Source of the DNA: Rhizobium sp. AAP43
GTDB lineage: Bacteria > Pseudomonadota > Alphaproteobacteria > Rhizobiales > Rhizobiaceae
Direction: 5' to 3'
Assembly (NCBI RefSeq): GCF_001296045.1
Contig: NZ_LJHS01000004.1
Span: 124,001 to 188,000, forward strand
DNA: 64,000 bases
Below are positions 36,750 through 45,546 of this stretch, piece after piece. The stretch's first letter is position 1; every line of letters begins with the position of its first letter. A program made the position numbers and the translations under genes. The notes under the pieces were generated by a model, which worked only from the letters and a program-made list of their open reading frames with translations, did not search any database and was not told where the DNA came from.

Positions 36750-37739
36750 TCAGTTGCCGGCTATGCCCAGGAGCTCGGCATCGAGCGCATGCAGGAAGTC
36801 TTCGGCGATGCGGTCGCTCATGCCGAGGTCGTGCGGGCCATAGCGTGCGGCAACGCGCATATCGACAAGGGTCATCTCCGCCTCTTCGCGCAGCCGGATC
36901 ACAGCATCGAAGGGCAGGCCGAGCAGAAGCGTGCGGGTTGAAAGCTGCATCCGTGCGGTGCCTTCCGGCTCGCCGTCGGCCCGTGCCCGCTCGGCCTCCA
37001 TCGCCAGGATCTCCGGCAGCGGGCGGGCCACCGGCAGCGGCCCGGTTTCCGGCAGGGCCTCACCCGGGATGATGTCCGGTTCTCCGGCAGGGTCCGTATC
37101 TGTGGGGCCGGCGCCCGTCTCAGCCCCGGTGGCCGCAACGCCATCGTCGGTCCCGGTCCGCAGCGAAAGGTCAGGCAGTCCATATTCCTCGCCGCGAGTG
37201 GCCGTCACCACAAGGCGACTGTCAGCGGCCACCTTGCGCACCGCCTCGTAAACGCGGTCGATTGCACCCTCGTAGCGGCGTCCGTTGAGGCCGGGATAGG
37301 CGCGGCCCTGAGCACCCGCCCCCTCGGCGGCCTTTACGGCACGCGGCAGAAAACGCTGGTCGGTGGCTGGGTCAGAAACCCAGGCCGGCGGGTCGGCTAG
37401 ATCCGTCGAGACCTCGGTGAGTTGCGGCTTGGTCTGGTACAGATAGGCAGCATAGCCCGGCAGGGCGAGCGGCAGGGCCGCATAGACGACCGCCGAGACC
37501 GCAGCCAGTCCGCCCAGCGCCCCGATCTGCCAGAGCCGAACAAAGGCGACCAGGGCAAGCGGCAGGGCCAGGGCGGCCGGGATCGCGCAGAACAACACCA
37601 GAAGCACAAATTCCGGCGTTTTCAGCGGCCCGAACCGATGCAGGAGCAGAACGACGGTCAAAAGCCCCAGCGACAGCAAACCCAGCCGACGCGCAAGGAA
37701 TGCGGATCGCGATACGGGGCGGTCATAGCGGATCATCAT
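36750..37739 (-). CDS. DUF1499 domain membrane protein
   Basis: A 329-residue protein. Three hydrophobic helices (about residues 17-100) are followed by a soluble region matching DUF1499: YPGLNGRRYEGAIDRVYEAVRKVAADSRLVVTATRGEEYG, then, after a Pro/Gly-rich insertion of about 70 residues, STRTLLLGLPFDAVIRLREEAEMTLVDMRVAARYGPHDLGMSDRIAEDFLHALD. The insertion splits the domain. Function is unknown. It is downstream of another membrane protein on the same strand (gap about 86 bases). Confidence 0.78.
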   Translation of the reverse strand: MMIRYDRPVSRSAFLARRLGLLSLGLLTVVLLLHRFGPLKTPEFVLLVLFCAIPAALALPLALVAFVRLWQIGALGGLAAVSAVVYAALPLALPGYAAYLYQTKPQLTEVSTDLADPPAWVSDPATDQRFLPRAVKAAEGAGAQGRAYPGLNGRRYEGAIDRVYEAVRKVAADSRLVVTATRGEEYGLPDLSLRTGTDDGVAATGAETGAGPTDTDPAGEPDIIPGEALPETGPLPVARPLPEILAMEAERARADGEPEGTARMQLSTRTLLLGLPFDAVIRLREEAEMTLVDMRVAARYGPHDLGMSDRIAEDFLHALDAELLGIAGN

Positions 37740-37825
37740 GCGGCATCACCGGAATCAGGAGGCAGGTCGGAAGCGTTTGTAACCGCTGGCGGGCGGGGCG
37801 TCGACAAGGCTGCACACCCCGCCAA

Positions 37826-38857
37826 TCACGGCAGGGCAGGCGGTGTGATGGATGGCGCAAAGCTGGGCGCCTCGGGGCGGCTGTTGAAAAGCGGGTTCTC
37901 CCCCTCATTCGGCATGCTGGGCTCTTCAGGCAATGGCGGCTGATCGGCCTGAAGCGCTTCGTCGCTGAACAGGTCCGGCGCCACGATCAGGCCTTCCTCC
38001 ATGGCCGGATCGAGCGGTGGAAAGGCAGGCGCATCCGGCTGGCTCCCGGTCGGCAAGGGTGGCGTTGGGGCATTGGGCGCAAGCGGCACATAAAGCGACA
38101 CGGTCACGATGATGCCGATCACCACGAGCCACGAACCGATGATGCGGGCGGGAATGGTCAGCCACTCGCCCCGGAACGGCCGCAGCATCATGCCGGGCAC
38201 GATCAGGATCCACAGGGCGCCAAGCACGGCGGAAAGCATGAAGTCCTTGATGCCGATGCCGAAATCGTCGAGCCCGATGAACAGCGACAGCGAGAAGCCG
38301 ACGACAGCGGCCGCGAGCGGCGCGCCGTATCGGCGAAGGCGTTCCGGAAGCCAGAGAACGGCCCCCGAGAGCATCACCGCTGCTGGCGCAATCAGAAAGA
38401 GTTCGTGACCCAGCGGGCTTGCCAGAATGACGCTGAAGATTGGATCGAAGAAGGCGAGCATCGGCACAAGGGGCGCAAGAAAGCCGAGCGTGATCGCCTG
38501 CACCTGCCGTATCGTGCCGGCCATGCCGATGGCGATCGACAGACCGAGCATGGCAAGCACGAGATCATAGATCGACAGCGTGAACAGGTAGCCGAGTTCA
38601 AAAAAGGCAAAGTCGTGCTGAATGCTGAGCGAGGTGGCAACCATCGCCACGCCGGCGAGAAAGACGGCGAAGGCGACCTTGAAACCCGTCGTCCGCGCGC
38701 CTGCCTTCAGCCGTGCCACGGCGGCTCCGGACCTGCCACCAGCAGCGGGCAGGGGCTGGGAAGGGGCGTTCGCATGGCTTGCCGCGTGAGCCGCGGATGC
38801 TTGGGGCGTGGAGGGCCGGGGTTTGGCTTGGCCGCGCTGCTGCTTTTGCTTCTTCAT
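37826..38857 (-). CDS. Multi-spanning membrane protein of unknown function
   Basis: A 343-residue protein. A basic, Ala/Pro/Gln-rich cytosolic start of about 55 residues (KKQKQQRGQAKPRP) precedes seven to eight hydrophobic helices (about residues 58-260). A Pro-rich, acidic tail (about 265-343) follows, unusual for a bacterial inner-membrane protein. No family was recognised. It lies upstream of the DUF1499 gene on the same strand and may form an operon with it. Confidence 0.65.
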   Translation of the reverse strand: MKKQKQQRGQAKPRPSTPQASAAHAASHANAPSQPLPAAGGRSGAAVARLKAGARTTGFKVAFAVFLAGVAMVATSLSIQHDFAFFELGYLFTLSIYDLVLAMLGLSIAIGMAGTIRQVQAITLGFLAPLVPMLAFFDPIFSVILASPLGHELFLIAPAAVMLSGAVLWLPERLRRYGAPLAAAVVGFSLSLFIGLDDFGIGIKDFMLSAVLGALWILIVPGMMLRPFRGEWLTIPARIIGSWLVVIGIIVTVSLYVPLAPNAPTPPLPTGSQPDAPAFPPLDPAMEEGLIVAPDLFSDEALQADQPPLPEEPSMPNEGENPLFNSRPEAPSFAPSITPPALP

Positions 38858-38947
38858 CTCAACCGCCTGCGATCCCGTTCTCGCCAGAGCCTATTCCACA
38901 ACAGGCCCGTTTTGTCACCGGGGATCGGACACAGGCCCGGACGCGAC

Positions 38948-38976
38948 AAGACCCCGGCCGCAATGACCGGGGTCTT
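38948..38976 (-). terminator. stem-loop downstream of the PfpI/DJ-1 gene
   Basis: AAGACCCCGG and CCGGGGTCTT pair over 10 bp around a 9-base loop, about 50 bases past the stop of the PfpI gene. The T-run is short on either strand, so strength is uncertain. Confidence 0.6.
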
Positions 38977-39026
38977 ATTTCATCATATCAGAAGCATCGA
39001 ATCAGGAGCGGAGTGCACTTTGCCTG

Positions 39027-39587
39027 TCAGGCGGCGCGGCGCTCGTGACGGCCTTCCTCGACCTCCTCGACGATCTTGGCCACGAAGGCATCGAGATCGC
39101 CGGGGTTGCGCGAAGTGACAATGCCCTGGTCGGTGACCACGGCTTCGTCGCGCCAGTCGGCGCCCGCATTGATGAGGTCGGTCCGGATGGAATCATAAGA
39201 GGTCACCTTGCGGCCCTTGACGGCACCAGCCTCGACCAGAAGCCAAGGCCCATGGCAGATCGCGGCGACGGGCTTACCGGAGTTCACGAAGGTTTTGACC
39301 AGGTCGACCGCCTTCTGCTCCTTGCGCAGGAGATCGGGATTGATCTGGCCGCCGGGAATGACCAGCGCGTCAAAATCATTGATCGACACCTCTTCGAGCG
39401 TCAGGTCGACGGCAACCGTGTCACCCCAGTTCTTCTCGTCCCAGCTCTTGATCGGCTCCTTCGTGAGGGAGGCGATGGACACCTTGGCGCCGCGGGCGGT
39501 GAGTTGGTCCAGCGGCACGCGCAGTTCCGAGCGCTCGTAACCATGGGTGGCAAGAATGAGGATGCGGGCGGATTGAATGGAAGGCAT
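39027..39587 (-). CDS. DJ-1/PfpI family protein (general stress protein-like)
   Basis: A 186-residue class I glutamine-amidotransferase-like protein. ILATHGYERSELRVPLDQL, DALVIPGGQINPDLLR and the nucleophile elbow AICHGPWLLVEAG (Cys-His) are the family marks. Members include YhbO/PfpI-type stress proteins linked to protein or nucleotide deglycation, a role still debated. An EcfG-type promoter lies upstream, consistent with the general stress response. It is monocistronic, with a stem-loop downstream. Confidence 0.9.
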   Translation of the reverse strand: MPSIQSARILILATHGYERSELRVPLDQLTARGAKVSIASLTKEPIKSWDEKNWGDTVAVDLTLEEVSINDFDALVIPGGQINPDLLRKEQKAVDLVKTFVNSGKPVAAICHGPWLLVEAGAVKGRKVTSYDSIRTDLINAGADWRDEAVVTDQGIVTSRNPGDLDAFVAKIVEEVEEGRHERRAA

Positions 39588-39630
39588 GGGATGTCCTTTC
39601 GTCTGTCATTTTGGCAAGGGATGAAAGGAA

Positions 39631-39655
39631 AACACCGAAACCGCCCCATCGTTCC
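39631..39655 (-). promoter_or_regulatory. EcfG/RpoE2-type promoter of the PfpI gene
   Basis: On the minus strand GGAAC, 16 bases, then TGTT. The alphaproteobacterial general-stress consensus is GGAAC-N16/17-CGTT, so there is one mismatch. It ends 43 bases upstream of the start codon of a stress-type gene. Confidence 0.5.
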
Positions 39656-39757
39656 CCGGAAAAACTGCAAACCACCCGACAAGAAGAGTTGCCGCCCGCC
39701 TTTCGCTTTGCTAATCAGGCCTCGCTTGCGGAGCGCAAACGCGCTTCGAAGCCCTGC

Positions 39758-39832
39758 TGGGGCGTCGCCAAGCGGTAAGGCATCGGTTTTTGGTACCGAC
39801 ATTCCCAGGTTCGAATCCTGGCGCCCCAGCCA
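39758..39832 (+). tRNA. tRNA-Gln (anticodon TTG)
   Basis: A complete cloverleaf can be drawn. Acceptor arms TGGGGCG/CGCCCCA pair, the anticodon stem TCGGT/ACCGA flanks the loop TTTTGGT with TTG at 39790-39792, and the T-arm contains GGTTCGAATCC. The 3' CCA is encoded. TTG reads CAA/CAG glutamine codons. No repeat of its 3' end was seen downstream. Confidence 0.95.
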
Positions 39833-40077
39833 TCTTCCCAAAGTCGTTATTTTTCAATGGTTTGCGAGTTGATAAAATTCGTTACCGGAACAGTTTAGCG
39901 GCGCATGTTTCCGGTCAAATCAGGCGCAGGGCAAAGACCCAGCGGAACACGCTCTCTAGCGCGTTCCATTCGACCCCGTTTGAGACTGCATTCAGCGTGA
40001 AGATTCCGGCCGTGCGCGATCGGTTTGCTGCAGCTGCAACTGCCGAGCCCTGCCGCCTCCTAAATCTTTTTCGGGGT
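39833..40077. other. intergenic region downstream of tRNA-Gln
   Basis: No gene is evident. The only structure seen is an imperfect inverted repeat at 39944-39967 (GGAACACGC and GCGCGTTCC, one mismatch). No integrase, att-like repeat of the tRNA end, or promoter was recognised before the EcfG-like site at its right edge. Confidence 0.5.
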
Positions 40078-40102
40078 GAAACTCCTTGACCCTGGGGGCG
40101 TT
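40078..40102 (+). promoter_or_regulatory. EcfG/RpoE2-type promoter upstream of the NHEJ plus-strand operon
   Basis: GAAAC, 16 bases, then CGTT. It has one mismatch in the -35 (consensus GGAAC) and an exact -10. It lies 35 bases upstream of the first gene, and a mirror-image candidate precedes the ku pair. Confidence 0.45.
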
Positions 40103-40137
40103 GCTGCCTTCAGCGGAAATCGTCAAGGAGCCTCGCC

Positions 40138-40431
40138 ATGGCAGACAATGCAACAAAGACCCTACGTGCGACCTTCGAAACGCGTGAGGCGGCGGATCTC
40201 GCCGTTGAACATCTGGTCCAGCAGCATGGGATTTCTCGTCCCGATATCTTCATCCAATCGACCTCGGATCAGAATACCACCGGGACCCGATCCTCAAGAG
40301 GAGATGTGGACCGCAGCGATGCACCGCACGAAGGCGAGATCGAGGTGTCGGTTGATATTGCGAGCAACCTTGTTCCAACTGTCCAGCGCAGTTTCGGCGA
40401 GGTTGGCGCCATTCGCGTATCTGGCGGGTGA
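40138..40431 (+). CDS. Small protein of unknown function upstream of ligD
   Basis: A 97-residue soluble protein. The first half KTLRATFETREAADLAVEHLVQQHGISRPDIFIQ looks like a ferredoxin-like beta-alpha-beta unit, as in small heat/stress-type proteins. A polar linker (SDQNTTGTRSSRGDVDRSD) follows, then a second unit EIEVSVDIASNLVPTVQRSFGEVGAIRVSGG. AAGGAG is 9 bases before the ATG. It is 48 bases upstream of ligD on the same strand and shares a stress-type promoter, so a role in the stress/repair context is likely but unproven. Confidence 0.7.
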   Translation: MADNATKTLRATFETREAADLAVEHLVQQHGISRPDIFIQSTSDQNTTGTRSSRGDVDRSDAPHEGEIEVSVDIASNLVPTVQRSFGEVGAIRVSGG

Positions 40432-40479
40432 TACCCAGCGGCCACCGACCGTTTCTGTAGATTGCTTAGAGGTGCTGTA

Positions 40480-43125
40480 ATGGCAGACAATCTCAAAACC
40501 TACCGCGCCAGACGCGACTTCAAAAAGACCAATGAGCCCAGTGGAGAGGTTGAGGTTAAATCTTCGAACCGTCGGCGTTTCGTCATCCAGAAACACGATG
40601 CGACACGGCTTCACTATGACCTGCGGCTTGAACTCAATGGTGTGTTCAAGTCCTGGGCAGTCACCAGGGGACCATCGCTTGATCCGCAGGACAAGCGCCT
40701 CGCGGTCGAGGTCGAGGATCATCCGCTGGACTATGGTGATTTCGAAGGCACGATTCCGAAAGGGCAATATGGTGGCGGAACCGTCATGCTCTGGGATCGA
40801 GGTTATTGGGAACCGGAAGGCAACAGGACGCCGGAGGAAGCGCTCGAAAAGGGCGACTTCAAATTCACGCTCGAGGGACAGTGCCTTCATGGGAGTTTCG
40901 TGCTGGTTAGAATGCGCAACGATCGTGAGGGTGGGAAACGCACCAACTGGCTTTTGATCAAGCACCAAGACGCGCATTCAGTGACCGAGGACGGCGCAGC
41001 GATCCTTGAAGACAATCTGACATCGGTTGCCTCAGGCCGGACCATGGAGGCCATCGCCTCTGGCAAGGGTCGTAAACCGAAGCCTTTCCTGTTGAATGCA
41101 GCCGCTGTTGAAGCTGATGCCGTCTGGGACAGCAGCGAAGGCCTGGCTGCCGACGAGCGCAAGGCGGGCATGAACCTGAAGCCACAGGGGAGGAAGACGA
41201 AAGCGAAAAAGAACGCGGCGAAGTCGACAATGCCGGCCTTTGTCGCACCGCAACTCTGCCAGTCGCTCGACCGCCCGCCATCTGGCGCCAATTGGGTCCA
41301 CGAGATCAAGTTCGACGGCTACCGGATTCAGATGCGGGTGGAAGGCGGCAAGGTGACGCTTAAAACCCGCAAAGGTTTGGACTGGACGGAGAAGTGGCCG
41401 GCAATCGCGGCGTCGGCTTCAGTCCTTCCCGACTGTCTGATCGACGGCGAGATCTGTGCGCTCGATGAAAACGGCGCGCCCGATTTTGCAGCGCTGCAGG
41501 CCGCCCTTTCGGAAGGGAAAACCGACGACCTCGTCTTTTTTGGCTTCGACCTTCTCTTCAGCGGGGACGAAGACCTGCGAGCGCTTTCGTTGATCGAACG
41601 AAAGGAGCGTCTGCAAAGGCTGTTGACGGAAGCGGGCGAGGATCCACGTTTGCGGTTTGCCGAACACTTTGAGACCGGCGGTGATGCCGTGCTCAAATCC
41701 GCCTGTCGGTTGTCGCTTGAAGGCATCGTTTCCAAGAAATCTGACGCACCGTATCGATCGGGCCGCAGTGACAGCTGGGCGAAATCGAAGTGTCGGGCGG
41801 GCCATGAGGTCGTGATCGGTGCCTATGCCACGACCAATGGCAAATTCCGCTCCTTGCTGGTCGGGGTCAACCGCGGCAATCACTTCGTCTATGTCGGTCG
41901 CGTCGGCACAGGGTATGGCGCCAAGGTCGTGGCTCAGCTCCTGCCCAAGCTGCAGGAGCACGAGAGCTCGAAATCTCCATTCACCGGGATTGGTGCGCCG
42001 AAGACGTCCTCCGACATCACCTGGCTTAAACCGGAACTCGTTGCGGAAATTGAGTTTGCCGGATGGACGGGTGATGGACAGGTACGTCAGGCCGCCTTCA
42101 AGGGTTTGCGCGAGGATAAACCCGCAGACGAAGTCGAAGCCGAACGCCCGGTATCGCCGGAGGCAGAAGACGCCCCAAATCCCGCCCGACTGGTTGCAGT
42201 TAAGAAGGCACAGCGCAAGGGCGCGAAGTCCGAGGTGATGGGCGTAATGATCTCGAACCCCGACAAAGCGCTCTGGCCAGACGCGGGTGATGGCGAGCCT
42301 GTGACCAAGGAGGACCTAGCCCGGTATCACGAAGCGGTAGGTTCCTGGCTCATCGAGCACATTCGGGGCCGTCCCTGCTCGATCATTCGCGCCCCTGATG
42401 GCATCGGAGGGGAGCAGTTTTTTCAGCGCCACGCCATGCCGGGCGCCTCCAATCTTGTGGATCTCGTCAAAGTCTCGGGCGATAAGAAACCCTATCTGCA
42501 GCTGGATCGTGTCGAAGGTCTGATCGCCATAGCCCAGATCGGTGGTCTGGAGCTTCATCCCTGGAACTGCGCGCCTGGACAGCCCGATGTTCCCGGCCGG
42601 CTGGTCTTCGATCTTGATCCAGGCCCGGATGTTCCTTTCTCTGCGGTCGTGGACGCCGCGCGGGAAATGCGTGATCGCCTCGAGGAACTTGGACTGGTCA
42701 GCTTCTGCAAGACGACGGGCGGCAAGGGACTTCATGTTGTCTCGCCCCTGGCCGTGAACAAGAAGAAACCGCTCTCGTGGGACGAAACCAAAGGGTTTGC
42801 GCGAGATGTCTGCCAGCAAATGGCTGCGGAAGATCCCGATCGCTACCTGATCAAGATGACCAAGAGCCTGCGCAAAGGTCGGATTTTTCTCGACTATCTC
42901 CGCAATGATCGGATGGCGACTGCCGTGGCACCGCTTTCGCCGCGTGCGAGAGCTGGCGCGCCTGTTTCCATGCCGCTGACCTGGGCACAGGTTAAGACAG
43001 ATCTTGATCCCAAGCGGTTCACCATCCGGACGGTTCCGGCACTCCTGTCCAAATCCCGAGCATGGCAGGACTATTGCGATGGAGAGCGCTCGCTGGACCA
43101 AGCGATAAAGCGGCGGGGAAAGTAA
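40480..43125 (+). CDS. ligD: ATP-dependent DNA ligase D (PE-LIG-POL)
   Basis: An 881-residue NHEJ ligase with three domains. The 3'-phosphoesterase domain (about 30-165) has [20 protein letters not shown]. The ligase domain (about 245-530) has the adenylated Lys277 in EIKFDGYR, with [11 protein letters not shown] and [17 protein letters not shown]. The polymerase/primase domain (about 590-870) has metal-binding FDLDPGPD (Asp711, Asp713) and [14 protein letters not shown]. With Ku it joins double-strand breaks. The ATG at 40480 follows AGAGGTG; a TTG six codons upstream is less likely. It converges on the two ku genes. Confidence 0.96.
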   Translation: MADNLKTYRARRDFKKTNEPSGEVEVKSSNRRRFVIQKHDATRLHYDLRLELNGVFKSWAVTRGPSLDPQDKRLAVEVEDHPLDYGDFEGTIPKGQYGGGTVMLWDRGYWEPEGNRTPEEALEKGDFKFTLEGQCLHGSFVLVRMRNDREGGKRTNWLLIKHQDAHSVTEDGAAILEDNLTSVASGRTMEAIASGKGRKPKPFLLNAAAVEADAVWDSSEGLAADERKAGMNLKPQGRKTKAKKNAAKSTMPAFVAPQLCQSLDRPPSGANWVHEIKFDGYRIQMRVEGGKVTLKTRKGLDWTEKWPAIAASASVLPDCLIDGEICALDENGAPDFAALQAALSEGKTDDLVFFGFDLLFSGDEDLRALSLIERKERLQRLLTEAGEDPRLRFAEHFETGGDAVLKSACRLSLEGIVSKKSDAPYRSGRSDSWAKSKCRAGHEVVIGAYATTNGKFRSLLVGVNRGNHFVYVGRVGTGYGAKVVAQLLPKLQEHESSKSPFTGIGAPKTSSDITWLKPELVAEIEFAGWTGDGQVRQAAFKGLREDKPADEVEAERPVSPEAEDAPNPARLVAVKKAQRKGAKSEVMGVMISNPDKALWPDAGDGEPVTKEDLARYHEAVGSWLIEHIRGRPCSIIRAPDGIGGEQFFQRHAMPGASNLVDLVKVSGDKKPYLQLDRVEGLIAIAQIGGLELHPWNCAPGQPDVPGRLVFDLDPGPDVPFSAVVDAAREMRDRLEELGLVSFCKTTGGKGLHVVSPLAVNKKKPLSWDETKGFARDVCQQMAAEDPDRYLIKMTKSLRKGRIFLDYLRNDRMATAVAPLSPRARAGAPVSMPLTWAQVKTDLDPKRFTIRTVPALLSKSRAWQDYCDGERSLDQAIKRRGK

Positions 43126-43128
43126 GTT

Positions 43129-43146
43129 TGGCCCACAGGAGGGCCA
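43129..43146. terminator. short stem-loop between convergent ligD and ku
   Basis: TGGCCC and GGGCCA pair over 6 bp around ACAGGA in the 29-base gap between the two convergent genes. The stem is short and no T-run follows, so this is only a candidate. Confidence 0.35.
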
Positions 43147-43154
43147 GACCACAT

Positions 43155-43970
43155 TTATGACTTCGGGGATCTGGATTGCGCCTTCAGCGACTTCTTCAGC
43201 GCCTCCATGATGTTGATGACATTGCTGGGTTCCTGCGGGGTCTCCGCCGACGTGGCCTTCCGTCGTGCCGGCTTTTTCAACGCCTTTTTCTTGGATTTGA
43301 TCAGCTGCAACAAATTGTCCTGGACCGGGTCCGAGACCATCTCGGGCGACCAGTCGCGTGTCTGCTGCTTGATCAGCTTTTGGATGAGCGGCATCAGCTC
43401 GTCATCCGCCTTCTCATCGCCGATCGCATCGAAGTAGCTCTTCTCATCGCGCACTTCGTCGCCAAAGCGCAGCGTCCAGAGCACAATGCCCTTGTCGCGA
43501 GGCTCAAGCATGATGGCCCGCTCTCGCCGGGATATCACGAGCCTCGAAATGCCCACCATATCCTGGGCCTTCATGGCGTCGCGAATGACGAGGAATGCTT
43601 CCTCACCCACGGCATCGTTGGGGGATAGATAATACGGCGTATCCAGCCAGATCCACTCGATACTATCGCGCGGCGTGAAAGTGGATATGTCGATGGTTTT
43701 CGTGCTTTCGAGCGCGACGTTTTCCAGCTCCTTGTCCTCGAGAATGACGTACTCGTCGTCGCCGCGCCGATATCCCTTCACCTCATCGTCAGCGGCCACC
43801 TCCTTGCCGGTGACAGTATCGACATATTGGTTGAGCACGCGATTTTTCGTCTGGCGGTTCAACGTGTGAAACCGGACCTTCTCGCCTTCGGATGTTGCCG
43901 GCATCATCTGCACCGAGCATGTGACCAGGGAGAGCTTCAGATAGCCTTTCCAATAGGGGCGAACCACCAT
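43155..43970 (-). CDS. ku: Ku protein (NHEJ), second paralog
   Basis: A 271-residue bacterial Ku. The core starts RPYWKGYLKLSLVTCSVQM and contains FHTLNRQTKNRVLNQYVDTVTGKEV, KGYRRGDDEYVILEDKELENV, DTPYYLSPND and ISRRERAIMLEPRDKGIVLWTLRF. A short basic tail (KSKKKALKKPARRK) may contact DNA or LigD. Ku dimers ring the broken end and recruit LigD. It follows the other ku gene after 15 bases on the same strand, so an operon and possibly a heterodimer, as described for paired Ku in Sinorhizobium. Confidence 0.95.
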   Translation of the reverse strand: MVVRPYWKGYLKLSLVTCSVQMMPATSEGEKVRFHTLNRQTKNRVLNQYVDTVTGKEVAADDEVKGYRRGDDEYVILEDKELENVALESTKTIDISTFTPRDSIEWIWLDTPYYLSPNDAVGEEAFLVIRDAMKAQDMVGISRLVISRRERAIMLEPRDKGIVLWTLRFGDEVRDEKSYFDAIGDEKADDELMPLIQKLIKQQTRDWSPEMVSDPVQDNLLQLIKSKKKALKKPARRKATSAETPQEPSNVINIMEALKKSLKAQSRSPKS

Positions 43971-43985
43971 GGATACTTCCCTCCC

Positions 43986-44882
43986 TTAACCCGCGCGCCG
44001 CGAGGGTGCTTTCGCACTCTTCGATTTGGACGCGCTCCTGCTCGGTTTGGCGCGAGTGGCGCTGCTGTTTGCATTTGCCGCTTTGCGCGTTGAGGTCTTG
44101 CTCTTCGACTTGACGCCGGCGCTTTCCCGCAGCGCCTGCAAGAGGTCAACGGCTTTGGCGGCCTTCACGTTTTTCTTCTTCGGCAGGGCGCGTCCTTCGA
44201 TCTTGGCTTTCACGAGCTCGGCGACAGCCTCCTCATAGCGATCATCGAATGTGCTGGCGTCGAAGCTGCCTTTCTTGGTGCCGATGATGTGCTCGGCAAG
44301 TTCAAGCATTTCGCCCTCGATCTTGAGATCCGGCAGATCCTCGAAGGCTTCGGCCGCCGAGCGGACCTCATAGTCGAAATTGAGCGTGGATGCGATCAAG
44401 CCTTTGCCATGCGGGCGAATGAGCACCGTGCGTAGCCGCCTGAAAAGCACGGTTGTTGCGAGTGCTGCGACCTTCGCCTGTTTCATGCCATCACGCAGGG
44501 TGACGAACGCTTCCAGCCCCATCTTGTCCGGCGTCAGATAATAGGGTTTGTCGAAATAGGTTGTGTCGATCTGCGAGCAGGGAATGAAGCTGCCGATCCT
44601 GAGCGTCTTGTCGCTCTCGGGCACGATGGCTGCGACTTCCTCCGGCTCGAAGATGACATACCGGCCATCCTCAACCTCATAGCCTTTCACCTGATCGTCA
44701 CGCTCGACCACCTCCCCGGTTTCACTATCGATAAACTCGCGGCTGACGCGGTTTCCGGTTTTGCGATTGAGCGTGTTGAACGCGATGCGCTCTGACGAAG
44801 AGGTGGCCGTATAGAGCGCCACGGGGCAAGACACTTCCCCGAACTTGATATAACCCTTCCAATTCGCTCTCGGGGATGCCAT
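43986..44882 (-). CDS. ku: Ku protein (NHEJ), first paralog with long basic tail
   Basis: A 298-residue Ku. The core is RANWKGYIKFGEVSCPVALY, FNTLNRKTGNRVSREFIDSETGEVV, VKGYEVEDGRYVIFEPEEVAA, DKPYYLTPDKMG and FRRLRTVLIRPHGKGLIASTLNF. Unlike its neighbour it has an extended Lys/Ser/Ala-rich tail of about 55 residues (from KSKSKTSTRKAANANS to the end), suited to non-specific DNA binding. It is the first gene of the ku pair and is preceded by an EcfG-type promoter. The two proteins are clearly diverged, not a recent duplication. Confidence 0.95.
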   Translation of the reverse strand: MASPRANWKGYIKFGEVSCPVALYTATSSSERIAFNTLNRKTGNRVSREFIDSETGEVVERDDQVKGYEVEDGRYVIFEPEEVAAIVPESDKTLRIGSFIPCSQIDTTYFDKPYYLTPDKMGLEAFVTLRDGMKQAKVAALATTVLFRRLRTVLIRPHGKGLIASTLNFDYEVRSAAEAFEDLPDLKIEGEMLELAEHIIGTKKGSFDASTFDDRYEEAVAELVKAKIEGRALPKKKNVKAAKAVDLLQALRESAGVKSKSKTSTRKAANANSSATRAKPSRSASKSKSAKAPSRRAG

Positions 44883-44915
44883 TGCGCCAACTCTCCTGAC
44901 CAGAATTGCAGGTTC

Positions 44916-44940
44916 AACTGCGCATCAGCGAGATCGTTCC
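44916..44940 (-). promoter_or_regulatory. EcfG/RpoE2-type promoter of the ku pair
   Basis: On the minus strand GGAAC, 16 bases, then AGTT, ending 33 bases before the ku start codon. It has one mismatch to GGAAC-N16/17-CGTT. It would place NHEJ in the general stress response, as reported for some rhizobial ku genes. Confidence 0.5.
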
Positions 44941-45296
44941 AGATGGTGACAGCGATTTGAGGGACCGGCCGCCCTGTCAACGTTAGCAGTATTGCCATTC
45001 GTCGAGACCGTCAGTGAAAAAAACTGGGCCGGTTGCACCTATTGATTGTCCGCGCCCATATCGTCTCCCTGTTGATGGAAGGCTTCCTGAAGCGCGAGCG
45101 ATGAGCCGGCCATGCTGCCCAGGCATGAGAGAGCGCCTGTGAGTGCGGTTAGTTGCGGCGTTTATTCTATGATTGCCTGACCGCCTACCTCGGCTACTTT
45201 TCCACAACAGAGCCAAGGCAAACCGGTTCTCGGTGGTTTGCCAAGTCGACGCCGAGCCCATACAACCTCAAGCCGTCGACCCGCGGAGAGAGTGTT
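44941..45296. other. intergenic region between the ku pair and the polysaccharide region
   Basis: No intact gene was seen. The region marks the change from the GC-rich repair cassette to the less regular polysaccharide locus. Its right edge contains a good ribosome site (GGAGAGAG) belonging to the manC remnant that follows. Confidence 0.5.
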
Positions 45297-45473
45297 ATGA
45301 CGCAAAAAAATCATTCCTGTTACCATGGCTAGTGGCAAAGGCACGCGGGTCTGGCCCTTGTCGCGCTCTAGCGCGCTTGCAAGATCATGCTGGAGATGAT
45401 CGAGGTGCAGACTGGGTCTTATCTCGGCGAAGATGATATCGTCCGAGTGTCCGACGACTTCGGACGCGGCTAG
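45297..45473 (+). pseudogene. manC: manC/mannose-1-phosphate guanylyltransferase remnant (both ends only)
   Basis: After GGAGAGAG and an ATG the sequence reads M-T-Q-K, then in the next frame IIPVTMASGKGTRVWPLSRSSA, the nucleotide-binding start of ManC/XanB enzymes. The frame change sits in a run of seven A where six would keep it open. From about 45390 it reads LEMIEVQTGSYLGEDDIVRVSDDFGRG and a stop, the family's C-terminal end. About 400 residues in between are gone, so the gene is dead. It would have made GDP-mannose, the precursor used by gmd further on. Confidence 0.8.
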
Positions 45474-45546
45474 CTGCTGCTTCCAGAGAATGGAGGCATC
45501 GACCGGGCTGGTGGCGCCGTAGCGGATTGAATTCGAGGATCTTGAA

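Noticed and set aside
37700-39118. 472-codon plus-strand frame across the two membrane-protein genes
   Set aside because: The product is Arg/His/Gly-rich without hydrophobic or domain pattern, while the minus-strand frames encode clear membrane helices.
39944-39967. Inverted repeat with GGAAC and CGTT read as an EcfG promoter
   Set aside because: Only 13 bases separate the two elements instead of 16-17, and it lies about 170 bases from the gene.
39758-44882. tRNA-Gln plus NHEJ cassette as an integrated island
   Set aside because: No integrase, no repeat of the tRNA 3' end downstream and no compositional break; a tRNA neighbour alone is not enough.
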